DNA of 64,000 nucleotides from Streptococcus pantholopis (GTDB taxonomy: Bacteria > Bacillota > Bacilli > Lactobacillales > Streptococcaceae): the NCBI RefSeq assembly GCF_001642085.1, contig NZ_CP014699.1, positions 558,001 to 622,000 on the forward strand. Direction: 5' to 3'. Each line of letters begins with the position of its first letter. The stretch's first letter is position 1. The notes beneath the pieces were generated by a model. It was given only the letters and a program-made list of their open reading frames with translations, searched no databases and was not told the DNA's origin. Shown here piece after piece: positions 17,420-25,630 of this stretch. The position numbers and the translations under genes were made by a program.

Positions 17420-18724
17420 TTAATTTACGGGCGGTGTAAAATGGTCATTAGCTGTATAGCTGATAAAAATTTCTTTATTAGCAGCAAAAAGATCGTTTAA
17501 GTGCAGCATTTCTTTAGGGAAGTAGAAGCGCTGATCGCCATAGCTGGTTCCGGTCAGGGTTTTTACAATAGGCGATAAGGTGGATAACTCTGCTAATTTT
17601 TGGTCTTTCTGAATGATTTCAATCTGTGTTCTGGGATTCTCTTTTTCCGGACGGTAAATGTCATAGGGGAGGTCAAAACTGGCTTGAATGCCGGTATAGT
17701 ATTCGGGGTCAAAGCCGACAGACTGTACTAAATCAGTCAGACGGTAAAGCTGAGACTGAGATTCTCCATCAAATGTTACAGATTTAAAAAGTTTGCGGTT
17801 GATGAAGCGGCTGGATAAATCAGCCAAAATCTTATCTTCAGCAGTCATCCAGGACTGAAAATAGGCATTCATGACCCCATCATCCAAAGCTAAATAATCG
17901 TCGAGTGTAAAGTTTTCCTGCAGAAAGGGGAGGAGATTTGGCGCTGTTTTTTCAAAGAAATAGCGGTCCTGTTTAAAAAGCCACTTAGCCCGTTTTAGCA
18001 ATTTTTCCAGCAGGACTTCGACGGATCGGCTGGCCGGATGGAAATAGACCTGCATATACATTTGAAAACGGCTGACAATATAATCTTCTACAGCATGCAT
18101 ACCGTTGCGCTCAAAAGCAATCCCTTCTGCAGTCGGACGGATAACACGCAGAATCCGCATCAAATCAAACTGACCGTAGTTGGCTGCTGAATAATATGAA
18201 TCTCTAAGAAGATAGTCCATGCGGTCACAGTCCACTTGACTGGATATTAGCTGAACAACCTGTTGATTAGGGTAAGTATGGTTAATCACACTGGCCACTT
18301 TTTCCGGAAAATCCGGAGAAAACTGGCTGAGAACATTGTAAATTTCTGTCTCGGGGCTGGTGATAATCTCCCGACTAAAAGCTTCATGGTCAGTAGCGAA
18401 CAGCCGCTCAAAGGTATGGGAATAGGCTCCGTGTCCGATATCATGGAGCAAAGCTGCTGCCATAGTTAAAAGCGATTCATCAGCATTCCAAATGCCCGCA
18501 TATTTCTGTTCAAAGATTTCGGTAACCCTGCGAGCAATTTCATAGACTCCCAGGCAATGTGAAAAACGGCTGTGTTCAGCGCCGTGAAAGGTAAAAGCAG
18601 TAGTCGGAACTTGCTTAATGCGCCGAAGCCGCTGAAATTCTTTCGTATTAATCAAATCGTAAATCAGCTGGCTGCTGACATGGATGTAGTTGTGAACAGG
18701 ATCACGAAAAACTTTTTCATTCAT
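17420..18724 (-). CDS. HD-domain phosphohydrolase (YwfO family)
   Basis: 434 residues. The N-terminal HD domain shows HSRFSHCLGVYEIA and LLHDIGHGAYSHTFE (metal ligands His and Asp), VDCDRMDYLLRDS, then a long C-terminal helical region. This matches the dGTPase-like HD family of B. subtilis YwfO, whose members act on nucleotides. No Shine-Dalgarno precedes the ATG at 18724; a TGTTATAAT extended -10 ends 6 nt before it, so the mRNA is predicted to be leaderless. It is monocistronic and divergent from DUF1934. Confidence 0.82.
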   Translation of the reverse strand: MNEKVFRDPVHNYIHVSSQLIYDLINTKEFQRLRRIKQVPTTAFTFHGAEHSRFSHCLGVYEIARRVTEIFEQKYAGIWNADESLLTMAAALLHDIGHGAYSHTFERLFATDHEAFSREIITSPETEIYNVLSQFSPDFPEKVASVINHTYPNQQVVQLISSQVDCDRMDYLLRDSYYSAANYGQFDLMRILRVIRPTAEGIAFERNGMHAVEDYIVSRFQMYMQVYFHPASRSVEVLLEKLLKRAKWLFKQDRYFFEKTAPNLLPFLQENFTLDDYLALDDGVMNAYFQSWMTAEDKILADLSSRFINRKLFKSVTFDGESQSQLYRLTDLVQSVGFDPEYYTGIQASFDLPYDIYRPEKENPRTQIEIIQKDQKLAELSTLSPIVKTLTGTSYGDQRFYFPKEMLHLNDLFAANKEIFISYTANDHFTPPVN

Positions 18725-18730
18725 GGCTTC

Positions 18731-18739
18731 ATTATAACA
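18731..18739 (-). promoter_or_regulatory. Extended -10 of the HD hydrolase gene (leaderless)
   Basis: Minus strand TGTTATAAT (18739-18731); 6 nt separate the hexamer from the ATG. Confidence 0.6.
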
Positions 18740-18763
18740 AAAATTGCAACTTTATTCAGAAAT

Positions 18764-18772
18764 TGGTAGAAT
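18764..18772 (+). promoter_or_regulatory. Extended -10 of the DUF1934 gene
   Basis: TGGTAGAAT at 18764-18772, about 30 bp from the divergent HD promoter, so the two promoters may interfere with each other. Confidence 0.5.
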
Positions 18773-18808
18773 AAATCTGGCAATATCAATCAAATAGAAA
18801 GTTTTGGC

Positions 18809-19195
18809 ATGCAAGTAGAAATCAAAAATATTATTCAGACAGATAAGCAGACAGAGACAATTCGTGAAGTTCATGACTGTCAGCTGGGCCAAAAAAATGG
18901 GATGGCTTATATTTTGTATCAAAATACAGATAAAGAGCGGGTTTTGCTGAAGTACAAAGAACAAGAACTGCTGATGGTTCGTTATTCAGAGCCCAGAACG
19001 ATTATGAGCTTTCAAGAAGACCGTCTAACGGCTGCTCAAATACCGACTCCCTTGGGACTACAGAAATTGACAGTCGAAACGACTCGTCTTTTCATTCAGC
19101 CTGAAAATCAGTATATTGCTGCTGATTATGTTCTGAAACAGGCAGAAACGGAAGATGTTTTTGCCCGTTATCAGCTGACTATCAGCTGGTACTAA
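18809..19195 (+). CDS. DUF1934 (YwiB-like) protein
   Basis: 128 residues, one calycin-like beta-barrel domain. Alternating beta strands such as MAYILYQNTD, RVLLKYKEQELLMVRYS and FARYQLTISWY fit the DUF1934/YwiB family, small cytosolic barrel proteins of unknown function. The Shine-Dalgarno is weak. A gene for a PTS-like domain follows after 50 bp and may be cotranscribed. Confidence 0.75.
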   Translation: MQVEIKNIIQTDKQTETIREVHDCQLGQKNGMAYILYQNTDKERVLLKYKEQELLMVRYSEPRTIMSFQEDRLTAAQIPTPLGLQKLTVETTRLFIQPENQYIAADYVLKQAETEDVFARYQLTISWY

Positions 19196-19247
19196 GTTTT
19201 TTTAGAAGTTAATGCATGATTAAAAGTGATGAAGAAAGAGGAAAGAA

Positions 19248-19547
19248 ATGACTGCAAGCTCAACTGAAAAATTGGCAGAGGCACTCTTGGACTGCCTAGG
19301 CGGTTCCGCTAATATTAAGGATGTCCGCTACTGCAGCACCCGTCTGCGTTTTCGCCTGAAAAAAAAGAGCAGAGTTGACAGCGACCGTCTTAAGATGATA
19401 TCAGGTATTGCAGCTGCGGCAGAGCGTAACGGCCAGTATCAGCTTGTTCTTGTTCATTACAAAACAAAGGACGTTTATGATGCCCTAACAGACAATGGTC
19501 TTAAAGGTGTTGGTATGGTAGATGCACAGGATGCTTGGATAAATTAG
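19248..19547 (+). CDS. Orphan PTS EIIB (glucose-type) domain protein
   Basis: 99 residues that correspond to a single EIIB domain. DCLGGSANIKDVRYCSTRLRF matches the type-1 EIIB active-site loop, and the phosphorylatable Cys is present at ~residue 29. No EIIA or EIIC is encoded nearby. Stand-alone EIIB proteins can be regulatory or serve a transporter elsewhere; which applies here cannot be told. The C-terminal tail (~75-99) is not typical of EIIB. Shine-Dalgarno AGAGGAAAG precedes the ATG. Confidence 0.75.
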   Translation: MTASSTEKLAEALLDCLGGSANIKDVRYCSTRLRFRLKKKSRVDSDRLKMISGIAAAAERNGQYQLVLVHYKTKDVYDALTDNGLKGVGMVDAQDAWIN

Positions 19548-19569
19548 ATTTTTAATAGAGTGAATCGAA

Positions 19570-19617
19570 CCGCCCGAAAACGACAGTTCAGCAGACTTGT
19601 TTTCGAGCGGCTTTTTG
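19570..19617 (+). terminator. Terminator after the EIIB gene
   Basis: Stem CCGCCCGAAAAC (19570-19581) / GTTTTCGAGCGG (19599-19610) followed by CTTTTTG. Confidence 0.8.
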
Positions 19618-19697
19618 TTTATTTTTGAAACAAAAGCAGTCTATTTAAGAATAAGAAAAAAGAAAACTGTTTCAAATCAAGACAGTTTATTTTTTAT

Positions 19698-19751
19698 TTG
19701 ACTTACCTAAAAAGGGCGAAAATATTATGATTAATTTGTTAAGCGCTTACA
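19698..19751 (+). promoter_or_regulatory. Permease promoter with CcpA (cre)-like operator
   Basis: TTGACT at 19698-19703 and TATTAT at 19723-19728 (19 bp apart). Downstream, GTTAAGCGCTTACA (19738-19751) matches the catabolite-response consensus at 12 of 14 positions with a perfect AAGCGCTT core. A site downstream of the -10 would block transcription when glucose is present. Confidence 0.6.
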
Positions 19752-19780
19752 TATTAAAATAAATAACTCGAGGTGTCCTT

Positions 19781-21058
19781 ATGACAATACAAATGATTCT
19801 TGCTCTGGGGATTTTGCTTCTGATGATTGTGATGATCATGTCAGATAAATTCGCCTTTGGAGCGCCGCCCGTTTTCGCCTGTCTCCTTCTGGTTGTAACC
19901 GGTCTGGCTACTGTTCAGGAGGCTTTTGCAGGTTTTATTAACTCGACGGTTGTTATGATTGCCGGCTTTATGGTTGTCATGGCCGGACTGATGAAAACCA
20001 GTTTAATCAGCAGGGTGCAGGCCACTATACTGAATTTAGTCAGTAAAGGAGGGTATAAGAGCTATGTTCTCTTGGTTCTGGTTGTTATGCTGGGAGCCAG
20101 TCTGGTGGGGACAGGAGCAACCGGTTACTATGTTCTGATTTTATCTTTAGTGGCTACTATTCCTTACAGTAAAAAACTGCCGACTTCTAAACTGATGATG
20201 CCCTTAGGATTTGCTACCAACCATCCGCTCTTTCCGCTTAATGTTGCTTTGACTTATGGCGTGACGGTGAGTGTTTTACAGGCAGCCGGTTACACCGAAA
20301 CCCTGTCGACCGGCCGTTTTGCTCTAGCCAATGCCTTTCTTTCTCTGGGGTATCTGCTCTGGGCTGTGATTGGCTATCGTTTTCTGCCGGATCACTCGGT
20401 GAGAGAAGCTGCTGCTGAGGAAGAGCAGGAGCAGTCTATCAGCCAAAACGATCTCCCTGTCTGGAAAGAGTATGTCACAATCCTTGCTTTTGCAGTCAGT
20501 GTTGTCGGTATGATGATGATAAACAGCTTAGGTGAAATTGCCTATATTGTTCCGGCTTTGGCAGCTGCTGTTTTGCTTTTTATTGATGTCCTTGATTTTA
20601 AAGAAGTCCGAGATAATATGGCAGGGCCGATTGTCCTGATGACTGCTGGTGTTATCGGTGTGGCTGATGCATTGGGCAATACGGGCTTTACTGCTATGAT
20701 CGGTGAGGCAGTAGCTAAAGCAGTAGGCGGACAGATTAATCCCTTTATTTTCATTTTCCTTTTTGCCTTGTTAACCAGTACCAGTGCGACTTTTACAGGT
20801 TCTAACATGGGCTCTGTTTATATTTTTGCTCCGATTGCCATTGCTTCCGGTATCAGTCTGGGAATCAATCCGGCTGCGGTCGCAACAGCTGTTGTTGTAT
20901 CCGGCTGGAACGGCGGCTATATGCCAATCGATGGGATGCCGGCTATGATTTTAGGTATGGGCAGTTATAAACTGACTGATTTTTGGAAATTTTCCGTTCC
21001 TATGTACTTTGTCCGGCTGGTTGCCCTGTGTATCGGTGCTATTGTTATGTTTCCTTAG
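19781..21058 (+). CDS. SLC13-family anion permease
   Basis: 425 residues with about eleven membrane helices. It resembles the DASS/SLC13 group (di- and tricarboxylates, sulfate), with the paired re-entrant serine motifs ATNHPLFPLNVALTYG near the middle and TSTSATFTGSNMGS in the second half. A predicted acidic loop (EAAAEEEQEQ) lies at ~210-222. It faces the PrpR-like regulator and the acid-sugar operon, so it likely imports the four-carbon or related acid sugar used there. The cre site agrees with a catabolic role. Substrate is inferred from context only. Confidence 0.75.
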   Translation: MTIQMILALGILLLMIVMIMSDKFAFGAPPVFACLLLVVTGLATVQEAFAGFINSTVVMIAGFMVVMAGLMKTSLISRVQATILNLVSKGGYKSYVLLVLVVMLGASLVGTGATGYYVLILSLVATIPYSKKLPTSKLMMPLGFATNHPLFPLNVALTYGVTVSVLQAAGYTETLSTGRFALANAFLSLGYLLWAVIGYRFLPDHSVREAAAEEEQEQSISQNDLPVWKEYVTILAFAVSVVGMMMINSLGEIAYIVPALAAAVLLFIDVLDFKEVRDNMAGPIVLMTAGVIGVADALGNTGFTAMIGEAVAKAVGGQINPFIFIFLFALLTSTSATFTGSNMGSVYIFAPIAIASGISLGINPAAVATAVVVSGWNGGYMPIDGMPAMILGMGSYKLTDFWKFSVPMYFVRLVALCIGAIVMFP

Positions 21059-21129
21059 CTGCAGGCAGCTGACACCCCCTTCCCTAGGTTGGATCAATTT
21101 AAAGTCAGCTCTTTAGCCAGCCTGATATC

Positions 21130-22908
21130 TTAATCCATTTTTAAGTAGCGCCAAAGAGTTGTCCGGCTGATACCCAGTTCTTTAGCTGTTTTTGACTGGT
21201 TGTGATTATTTTTTTCTAAGGCTGCAAGGATAATCTCCTTGTCATAGTCAAATAAGGTCTTGCTTGGCTGATTTGCTGATTCAATCAGCTTGCTGCCGTT
21301 GGAGCTTCTGTTCCGCCTTTTTTCCTGCCGAAGAAGATCCAGAACCTGATGTTCAGAAATATAGTAGTGGTGGGTGCTTAAGATTAATTTTTTTAGGACC
21401 TGTTCCAGCTGATTAAAGTTTCTTGGCCAGTCATAGGCCAGCAGTGCCTCCATTGCCTGAGGCTGAAAGCCGATAACTTCTCTGTTGCATTTAATATTAA
21501 GCTTATTGAGTAAGAGAGTGAGAAGACTTGAGAGTTCATTTTTTCTTTCTCTGACCGATGGGGAATAGAGACTGCCGCAGTCCAAGTGTGTCATAATTCG
21601 GTTGTAGATGTATTCGTTATGATCGTTGCTCTTTGTGTTATAGGTGAATAGTAGATTGTTTCTCTGCAGCAGTTTTGTGCTGTCAATAACGGTTAACAGC
21701 TTTTCGAGATTGGTGGCAGTTAGCTGCTCGACATTTTTGAACAGCAGCGTGTTTTCTTTCTCCACTAAAGGGCCGTTAGCGGAATTGAGCAGATACTTCC
21801 AGGTTCTTTCATCAATCAGTTTGGAATTAATAACAATCAGATGCTGGTTGAACTGTTTTTGCTGCAGGAAAGCCGTATAAGCAAGACTGGTTTTAGCTGT
21901 TCCGTTCTCTCCAAAAATAATCATGACACTGTAATGGGCCGTCAGTGTATCAATCAGCTGTCGTGATTTTTCTTGAATAAATGATGTGAAAAGCAGATGG
22001 CTGTTTATCTCTTTTTCAATATCCTCTTTATCAAAATACTGGACGCCAAAACTATTTCGGATAATCGGCGGTGTGCTCTTTCTGATATCACAGAAATAAT
22101 AAGTCTCATTTTCAAGTTTAAACGGTTGCATCCCAATACGGTAGAGGTTGCCGTTAAATGTGTGGTAAAAAATTTTTGAAGGGCTGTCTTTGCTTTTCGA
22201 CCGTAAAAAATCTCTTATAGAATCTGCTAGTGTCTGATTAATATTGGAGTAAACCGTCTGCAGGTCGTCATCAACAATCAGAGCTTTAGCCGTTTGCTCT
22301 TTGAAATAAGCCGTCAGCAGTTTATTTTGTTTTTTGATATGCTGGGTATCTTTGAGAGTCATAAGAGCCTGCTGGAAGGCATGTTTTATACTTTCTGTAC
22401 CAGATGTTACCAGTATAGTGTTCAGTGATTTTTGGATAGCTGTTTTATTAGTAATGGCATCACACAATATCATGCTGTAACCCTGAGCTTTTAAATCTTC
22501 CAAAATGGCGGAAGTATCCGCTGAATCTGTTAAGGTGATGATTTTGATATGGTACTGCAGGATATCGCAAATCAGATGAGCAGGTTCTGTAATACTGGCA
22601 TAACCGACAATAGCGAGATGATCCGTATAATTTTTGGCTAATTCGATAGCACCTAGAATATCGTAGAGAGAAATAGCGATATCAAAGACTGGAATGGGGA
22701 CGGTATCGCGGATTAAATGGGCTGTTCCGCCGCGAGAAATAACGGCATCATAGTCCTCGGGATAAAGTTTTTGCGCTAATTCCTTTCCCTGCAGCAAATC
22801 TGCAGTAAATACATCGATTTCCAAGTCGGTAAATTCTTTGCTGACAGTTTCCATCGCATGTTTGAGCTCTTCGTAGGGAGCTATTCCTAGCAGTTTAAAT
22901 TTAGGCAT
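21130..22908 (-). CDS. PrpR-N / AAA+ / Fis-type transcriptional regulator
   Basis: 592 residues. Residues 1-~175 match the PrpR_N sensor domain (YDAVISRGGTAHLIRD, PVFDIAISLYDILGAIELA). A PAS-like segment (~200-290) and a central AAA+ domain (~310-510) follow, the latter with a Walker A variant GENGTAKTS instead of GESGTGKE, and no GAFTGA loop. The end is a Fis-type HTH (NHNQSKTAKELGISRTTLWRYLK). Without GAFTGA it probably acts with the housekeeping sigma factor. It is divergent from the DUF1537 operon and convergent with the permease, so it is the likely local regulator; the ligand is probably an acid sugar or its phosphate. Confidence 0.82.
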   Translation of the reverse strand: MPKFKLLGIAPYEELKHAMETVSKEFTDLEIDVFTADLLQGKELAQKLYPEDYDAVISRGGTAHLIRDTVPIPVFDIAISLYDILGAIELAKNYTDHLAIVGYASITEPAHLICDILQYHIKIITLTDSADTSAILEDLKAQGYSMILCDAITNKTAIQKSLNTILVTSGTESIKHAFQQALMTLKDTQHIKKQNKLLTAYFKEQTAKALIVDDDLQTVYSNINQTLADSIRDFLRSKSKDSPSKIFYHTFNGNLYRIGMQPFKLENETYYFCDIRKSTPPIIRNSFGVQYFDKEDIEKEINSHLLFTSFIQEKSRQLIDTLTAHYSVMIIFGENGTAKTSLAYTAFLQQKQFNQHLIVINSKLIDERTWKYLLNSANGPLVEKENTLLFKNVEQLTATNLEKLLTVIDSTKLLQRNNLLFTYNTKSNDHNEYIYNRIMTHLDCGSLYSPSVRERKNELSSLLTLLLNKLNIKCNREVIGFQPQAMEALLAYDWPRNFNQLEQVLKKLILSTHHYYISEHQVLDLLRQEKRRNRSSNGSKLIESANQPSKTLFDYDKEIILAALEKNNHNQSKTAKELGISRTTLWRYLKMD

Positions 22909-22980
22909 GGCGAGACCTCTCTTTTTGTTTCATATACAAACGATTTTAACGCATTTTTGTCTGTCATACAGGTTTTTTTG

Positions 22981-22994
22981 AGAAAACGTTTCAA
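22981..22994 (+). promoter_or_regulatory. CcpA (cre)-like site upstream of the acid-sugar operon
   Basis: AGAAAACGTTTCAA, centred on CG, matches most positions of the cre consensus. It lies in the divergent spacer between the regulator and the DUF1537 kinase. Confidence 0.45.
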
Positions 22995-23082
22995 AATTAA
23001 ACACTTTACTGCTTTTCTCAGCTTATAGATTTTGATTATTGTTTATAGAATAAAAAATATCAATAGGGAAGGAGATGGCCGA

Positions 23083-24339
23083 ATGCTGAAACTATTAATC
23101 ATTGCTGACGATTTTACAGGTGCTTTAGATACTGGAGTCCAATTTTCTGATCAAGGGATAGAAACCTTAGTGACTACTGACAAAGATATTGATTTTCATT
23201 CTCTGGCGCCGGATTTGGAAGTTTTGGTGATTGACAGTGAAAGCCGCTATCTCTCCTTTGAAGCCTCTTACACGCTTATCAGCTCTATCATTCAAAAAGC
23301 TAAAAATCATGGGGTGGCTTATATATACAAAAAAGTGGATTCTGCACTAAGAGGAAATATAAGCAGCGAACTTAAAGCTTTGGCTGATCAGTTCCCAAAT
23401 GAAAAAATTGCCTTTGTGCCGGCTTTCCCCGCAATCAACCGCACCGTCAAAAATGGGGAGCTTTTGATAGACGGCAGGCCGGTAGCAGAAAGTGTTTTTG
23501 CCAGCGACCCTTATGAGCCGGTTACTGAAAGCAATATCGCTAAAAGATTGCAGGAGGAAGCCTCACTTGGCTCTGCTCTGTGCAGCAAAGAAAGCTCTTC
23601 TTTCGGTGCAGCAGCAGAACAGATTCTTCTTTTTGACAGCGAAATCGATGATGATTTACGAGCCATTTCGCAGCATTTGGCTCAGCAGAGATTATTAAAA
23701 CTAAGTGTCGGCTGTGCTGGTTTTGCCAAATATCTGCCGGCTCTGTTATTTCCGCAGCAAAGAAAGCAAAGATACACAATAGATTTCCCCTTGCTCGTTA
23801 TTTCCGGATCGGTTAATCCCATCACCCGCAGGCAGATTGACTATGCAGAAAAACAGCAGGCTGCCCGTTTTTCCTTACAGGCTGCCCAGCTGACTGCTGA
23901 GGACTTTTGGGACAGTCGGCAGGGACAGGATTTGTTAGGGCGCTATTTAGTAACAATCAAAGAGCATGATTTAGCCGTTTTTGAGACGCTGAATGCGGCA
24001 GCATTGCCAGACTTTTCGGATAAGGATGAAAAAGAAAAAACTCAGCCCGCCTTTCGATTTCAAATTGGTCGTTCATTAGGAAAAATTGCCAAATATTTTT
24101 TAGAAAAAAAGCTGGAACGCACCTTATTTTTTATCGGAGGGGATACTTTATTTCAGTCGATGCAGGTTTTGGGTTTGGATGAGATTCAGCCTTTATCAGA
24201 GCTTTACCCAGGGGTGGTGCTGTCTCGCATTGTCTGGCAGGGACAAAAAATTCAGCTCATTACAAAATCCGGAGGTTTTGGTCAGCCGGATTTATTAGAA
24301 AAACTTAACCAATCAATTATTGATAAGGAGGAGATGTAA
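23083..24339 (+). CDS. Four-carbon acid sugar kinase (DUF1537 / OtnK-DtnK family)
   Basis: 418 residues from the ATG at 23083 (AAGGAG 8 nt upstream; in-frame codons back to 23032 lack a site). The N-terminal domain has the family signature IIADDFTGALDTGVQF and VDSALRGNI (substrate binding); the C-terminal nucleotide-binding domain shows SGSVNPITRRQI, GGDTLFQSM and KSGGFG. Family members phosphorylate D-threonate, D-erythronate and related acids, whose products are oxidised by PdxA2-type dehydrogenases. A PdxA-like gene follows in the same run, which supports this role. Confidence 0.85.
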   Translation: MLKLLIIADDFTGALDTGVQFSDQGIETLVTTDKDIDFHSLAPDLEVLVIDSESRYLSFEASYTLISSIIQKAKNHGVAYIYKKVDSALRGNISSELKALADQFPNEKIAFVPAFPAINRTVKNGELLIDGRPVAESVFASDPYEPVTESNIAKRLQEEASLGSALCSKESSSFGAAAEQILLFDSEIDDDLRAISQHLAQQRLLKLSVGCAGFAKYLPALLFPQQRKQRYTIDFPLLVISGSVNPITRRQIDYAEKQQAARFSLQAAQLTAEDFWDSRQGQDLLGRYLVTIKEHDLAVFETLNAAALPDFSDKDEKEKTQPAFRFQIGRSLGKIAKYFLEKKLERTLFFIGGDTLFQSMQVLGLDEIQPLSELYPGVVLSRIVWQGQKIQLITKSGGFGQPDLLEKLNQSIIDKEEM

Positions 24340-25497
24340 GTGTTAACGGATTATAGTTTGAAAATGCCTAAAAATATTTATGCAGGATCGCATGCCTTGG
24401 AGCAGATAGCTACTATTCTTCCGGCCGGTCTCAAAAAGGTTGCTATTTTTACAGATAAAGGAATTTTACAAGCTAACCTGCTGACAATTCCTCAAGCTGT
24501 TTTGGAGGAAGCCGGTCTGACCTATGAAATTTTTGCCGATATTCCCGCAGAACCTGACTACCATCAAGCGCAGGCGATAGTTGATCAGTTTAAAGCAGCA
24601 GATGCAGATTTTATCATGGCTATTGGAGGCGGAAGTGTCATGGATGTGGCTAAACTGGCCTCAATTTTGACAGCAGGTGATTATCAGGTGAAAGATTTGC
24701 TGGATAATCCTTTGCTGGCAAAAAAACAGGTACCTGTTCTGATGATACCGACAACCGCAGGTACCGGTTCGGAAGCAACACCCAACAGTATTGTGGGAGT
24801 ACCAGAGCAGGAATTAAAGATTGGAATTGTCAATCCTGAAATGATTGCTGACTATGTTATTTTAGACGGTCGTCTGCTTAAAAATCTGCCGCAGCCGATT
24901 GCTGCCGCAACAGGTGTAGATGCCTTATGCCATGCCATTGAATGCTTTACATCTACAAAACGCAATCCATTCAGCAATACTTTTGCTTTGGAAGCTTTTG
25001 ATTTGATATTTAATAACATTACTGAAGCCTGCACCAATCCCGAAGCGCTGGCAGCTAAAAACAAGATGCTTTTAGGTTCCTTTTATGCCGGTGTCGCTAT
25101 CACTGCCTCCGGGACAACAGGTATTCACGCCTTATCTTATCCTTTAGGAGGCAAATACCATATCGCTCACGGTGTCTCAAATGCGATTTTGCTGATGCCT
25201 GTTATGCGCTTTAATGAACCCGTTATTAAAGACTACTTTGCACAGGCTTATGACCGGGCTGTTCATGATGGCCGGCAGCATTTATCTGTAGACGAGAAAT
25301 CTCAGTATATTTTAACGCAGTTTGAACACATTGTGACGAAGCTGGACATTCCGACCAGTCTAAAAACCTTCAATGTTCCTGAAACGGATTTGGAAGATTT
25401 AGTGGCTGCAGGTATGCAGGTCAAACGGCTGTTAGTCAATAATATGCGGGAAATCAAATCTGAAGATGCCCGTGCTATTTACAAGCAAGTTCTTTGA
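24340..25497 (+). CDS. Iron-containing alcohol dehydrogenase
   Basis: 385 residues from a GTG placed directly after the kinase stop and preceded by AAGGAGGAG. Group III (Fe) ADH motifs: IGGGSVMDVAKLAS for NAD binding, IPTTAGTGSEATPNSIV, ATGVDALCHAIECFTS (metal Asp and His) and SYPLGGKYHIAHGVSNAILL (metal His). It would oxidise or reduce a hydroxyl on the acid-sugar intermediate. The best-known relatives act on 1,3-propanediol, 4-hydroxybutyrate or lactaldehyde; the substrate here is not known. Confidence 0.85.
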   Translation: MLTDYSLKMPKNIYAGSHALEQIATILPAGLKKVAIFTDKGILQANLLTIPQAVLEEAGLTYEIFADIPAEPDYHQAQAIVDQFKAADADFIMAIGGGSVMDVAKLASILTAGDYQVKDLLDNPLLAKKQVPVLMIPTTAGTGSEATPNSIVGVPEQELKIGIVNPEMIADYVILDGRLLKNLPQPIAAATGVDALCHAIECFTSTKRNPFSNTFALEAFDLIFNNITEACTNPEALAAKNKMLLGSFYAGVAITASGTTGIHALSYPLGGKYHIAHGVSNAILLMPVMRFNEPVIKDYFAQAYDRAVHDGRQHLSVDEKSQYILTQFEHIVTKLDIPTSLKTFNVPETDLEDLVAAGMQVKRLLVNNMREIKSEDARAIYKQVL

Positions 25498-25501
25498 AGT
25501 G

Positions 25502-25613
25502 AACTGAACACGGCCTAAACGCTGTGTAAAAAAGATAAAATTTCCTAGAGTCTTAGCGACTCTTCGTCAATTTTCCTATTTTTACTTTGCGTTCTTAACG
25601 GCCTTTGTATCTT
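25502..25613 (+). repeat. Repeat element, short form, copy 5
   Basis: 112 bp from AACTGAACACGGCCTAA to AACGGCCTTTGTATCTT, with the hairpin AGAGTC-TTAGC-GACTCT in the middle. It fills the space between the dehydrogenase stop (25497) and the Shine-Dalgarno AAGGAGG (25619) of the next gene. Confidence 0.88.
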
Positions 25614-25630
25614 GTTATAAGGAGGAAGTT

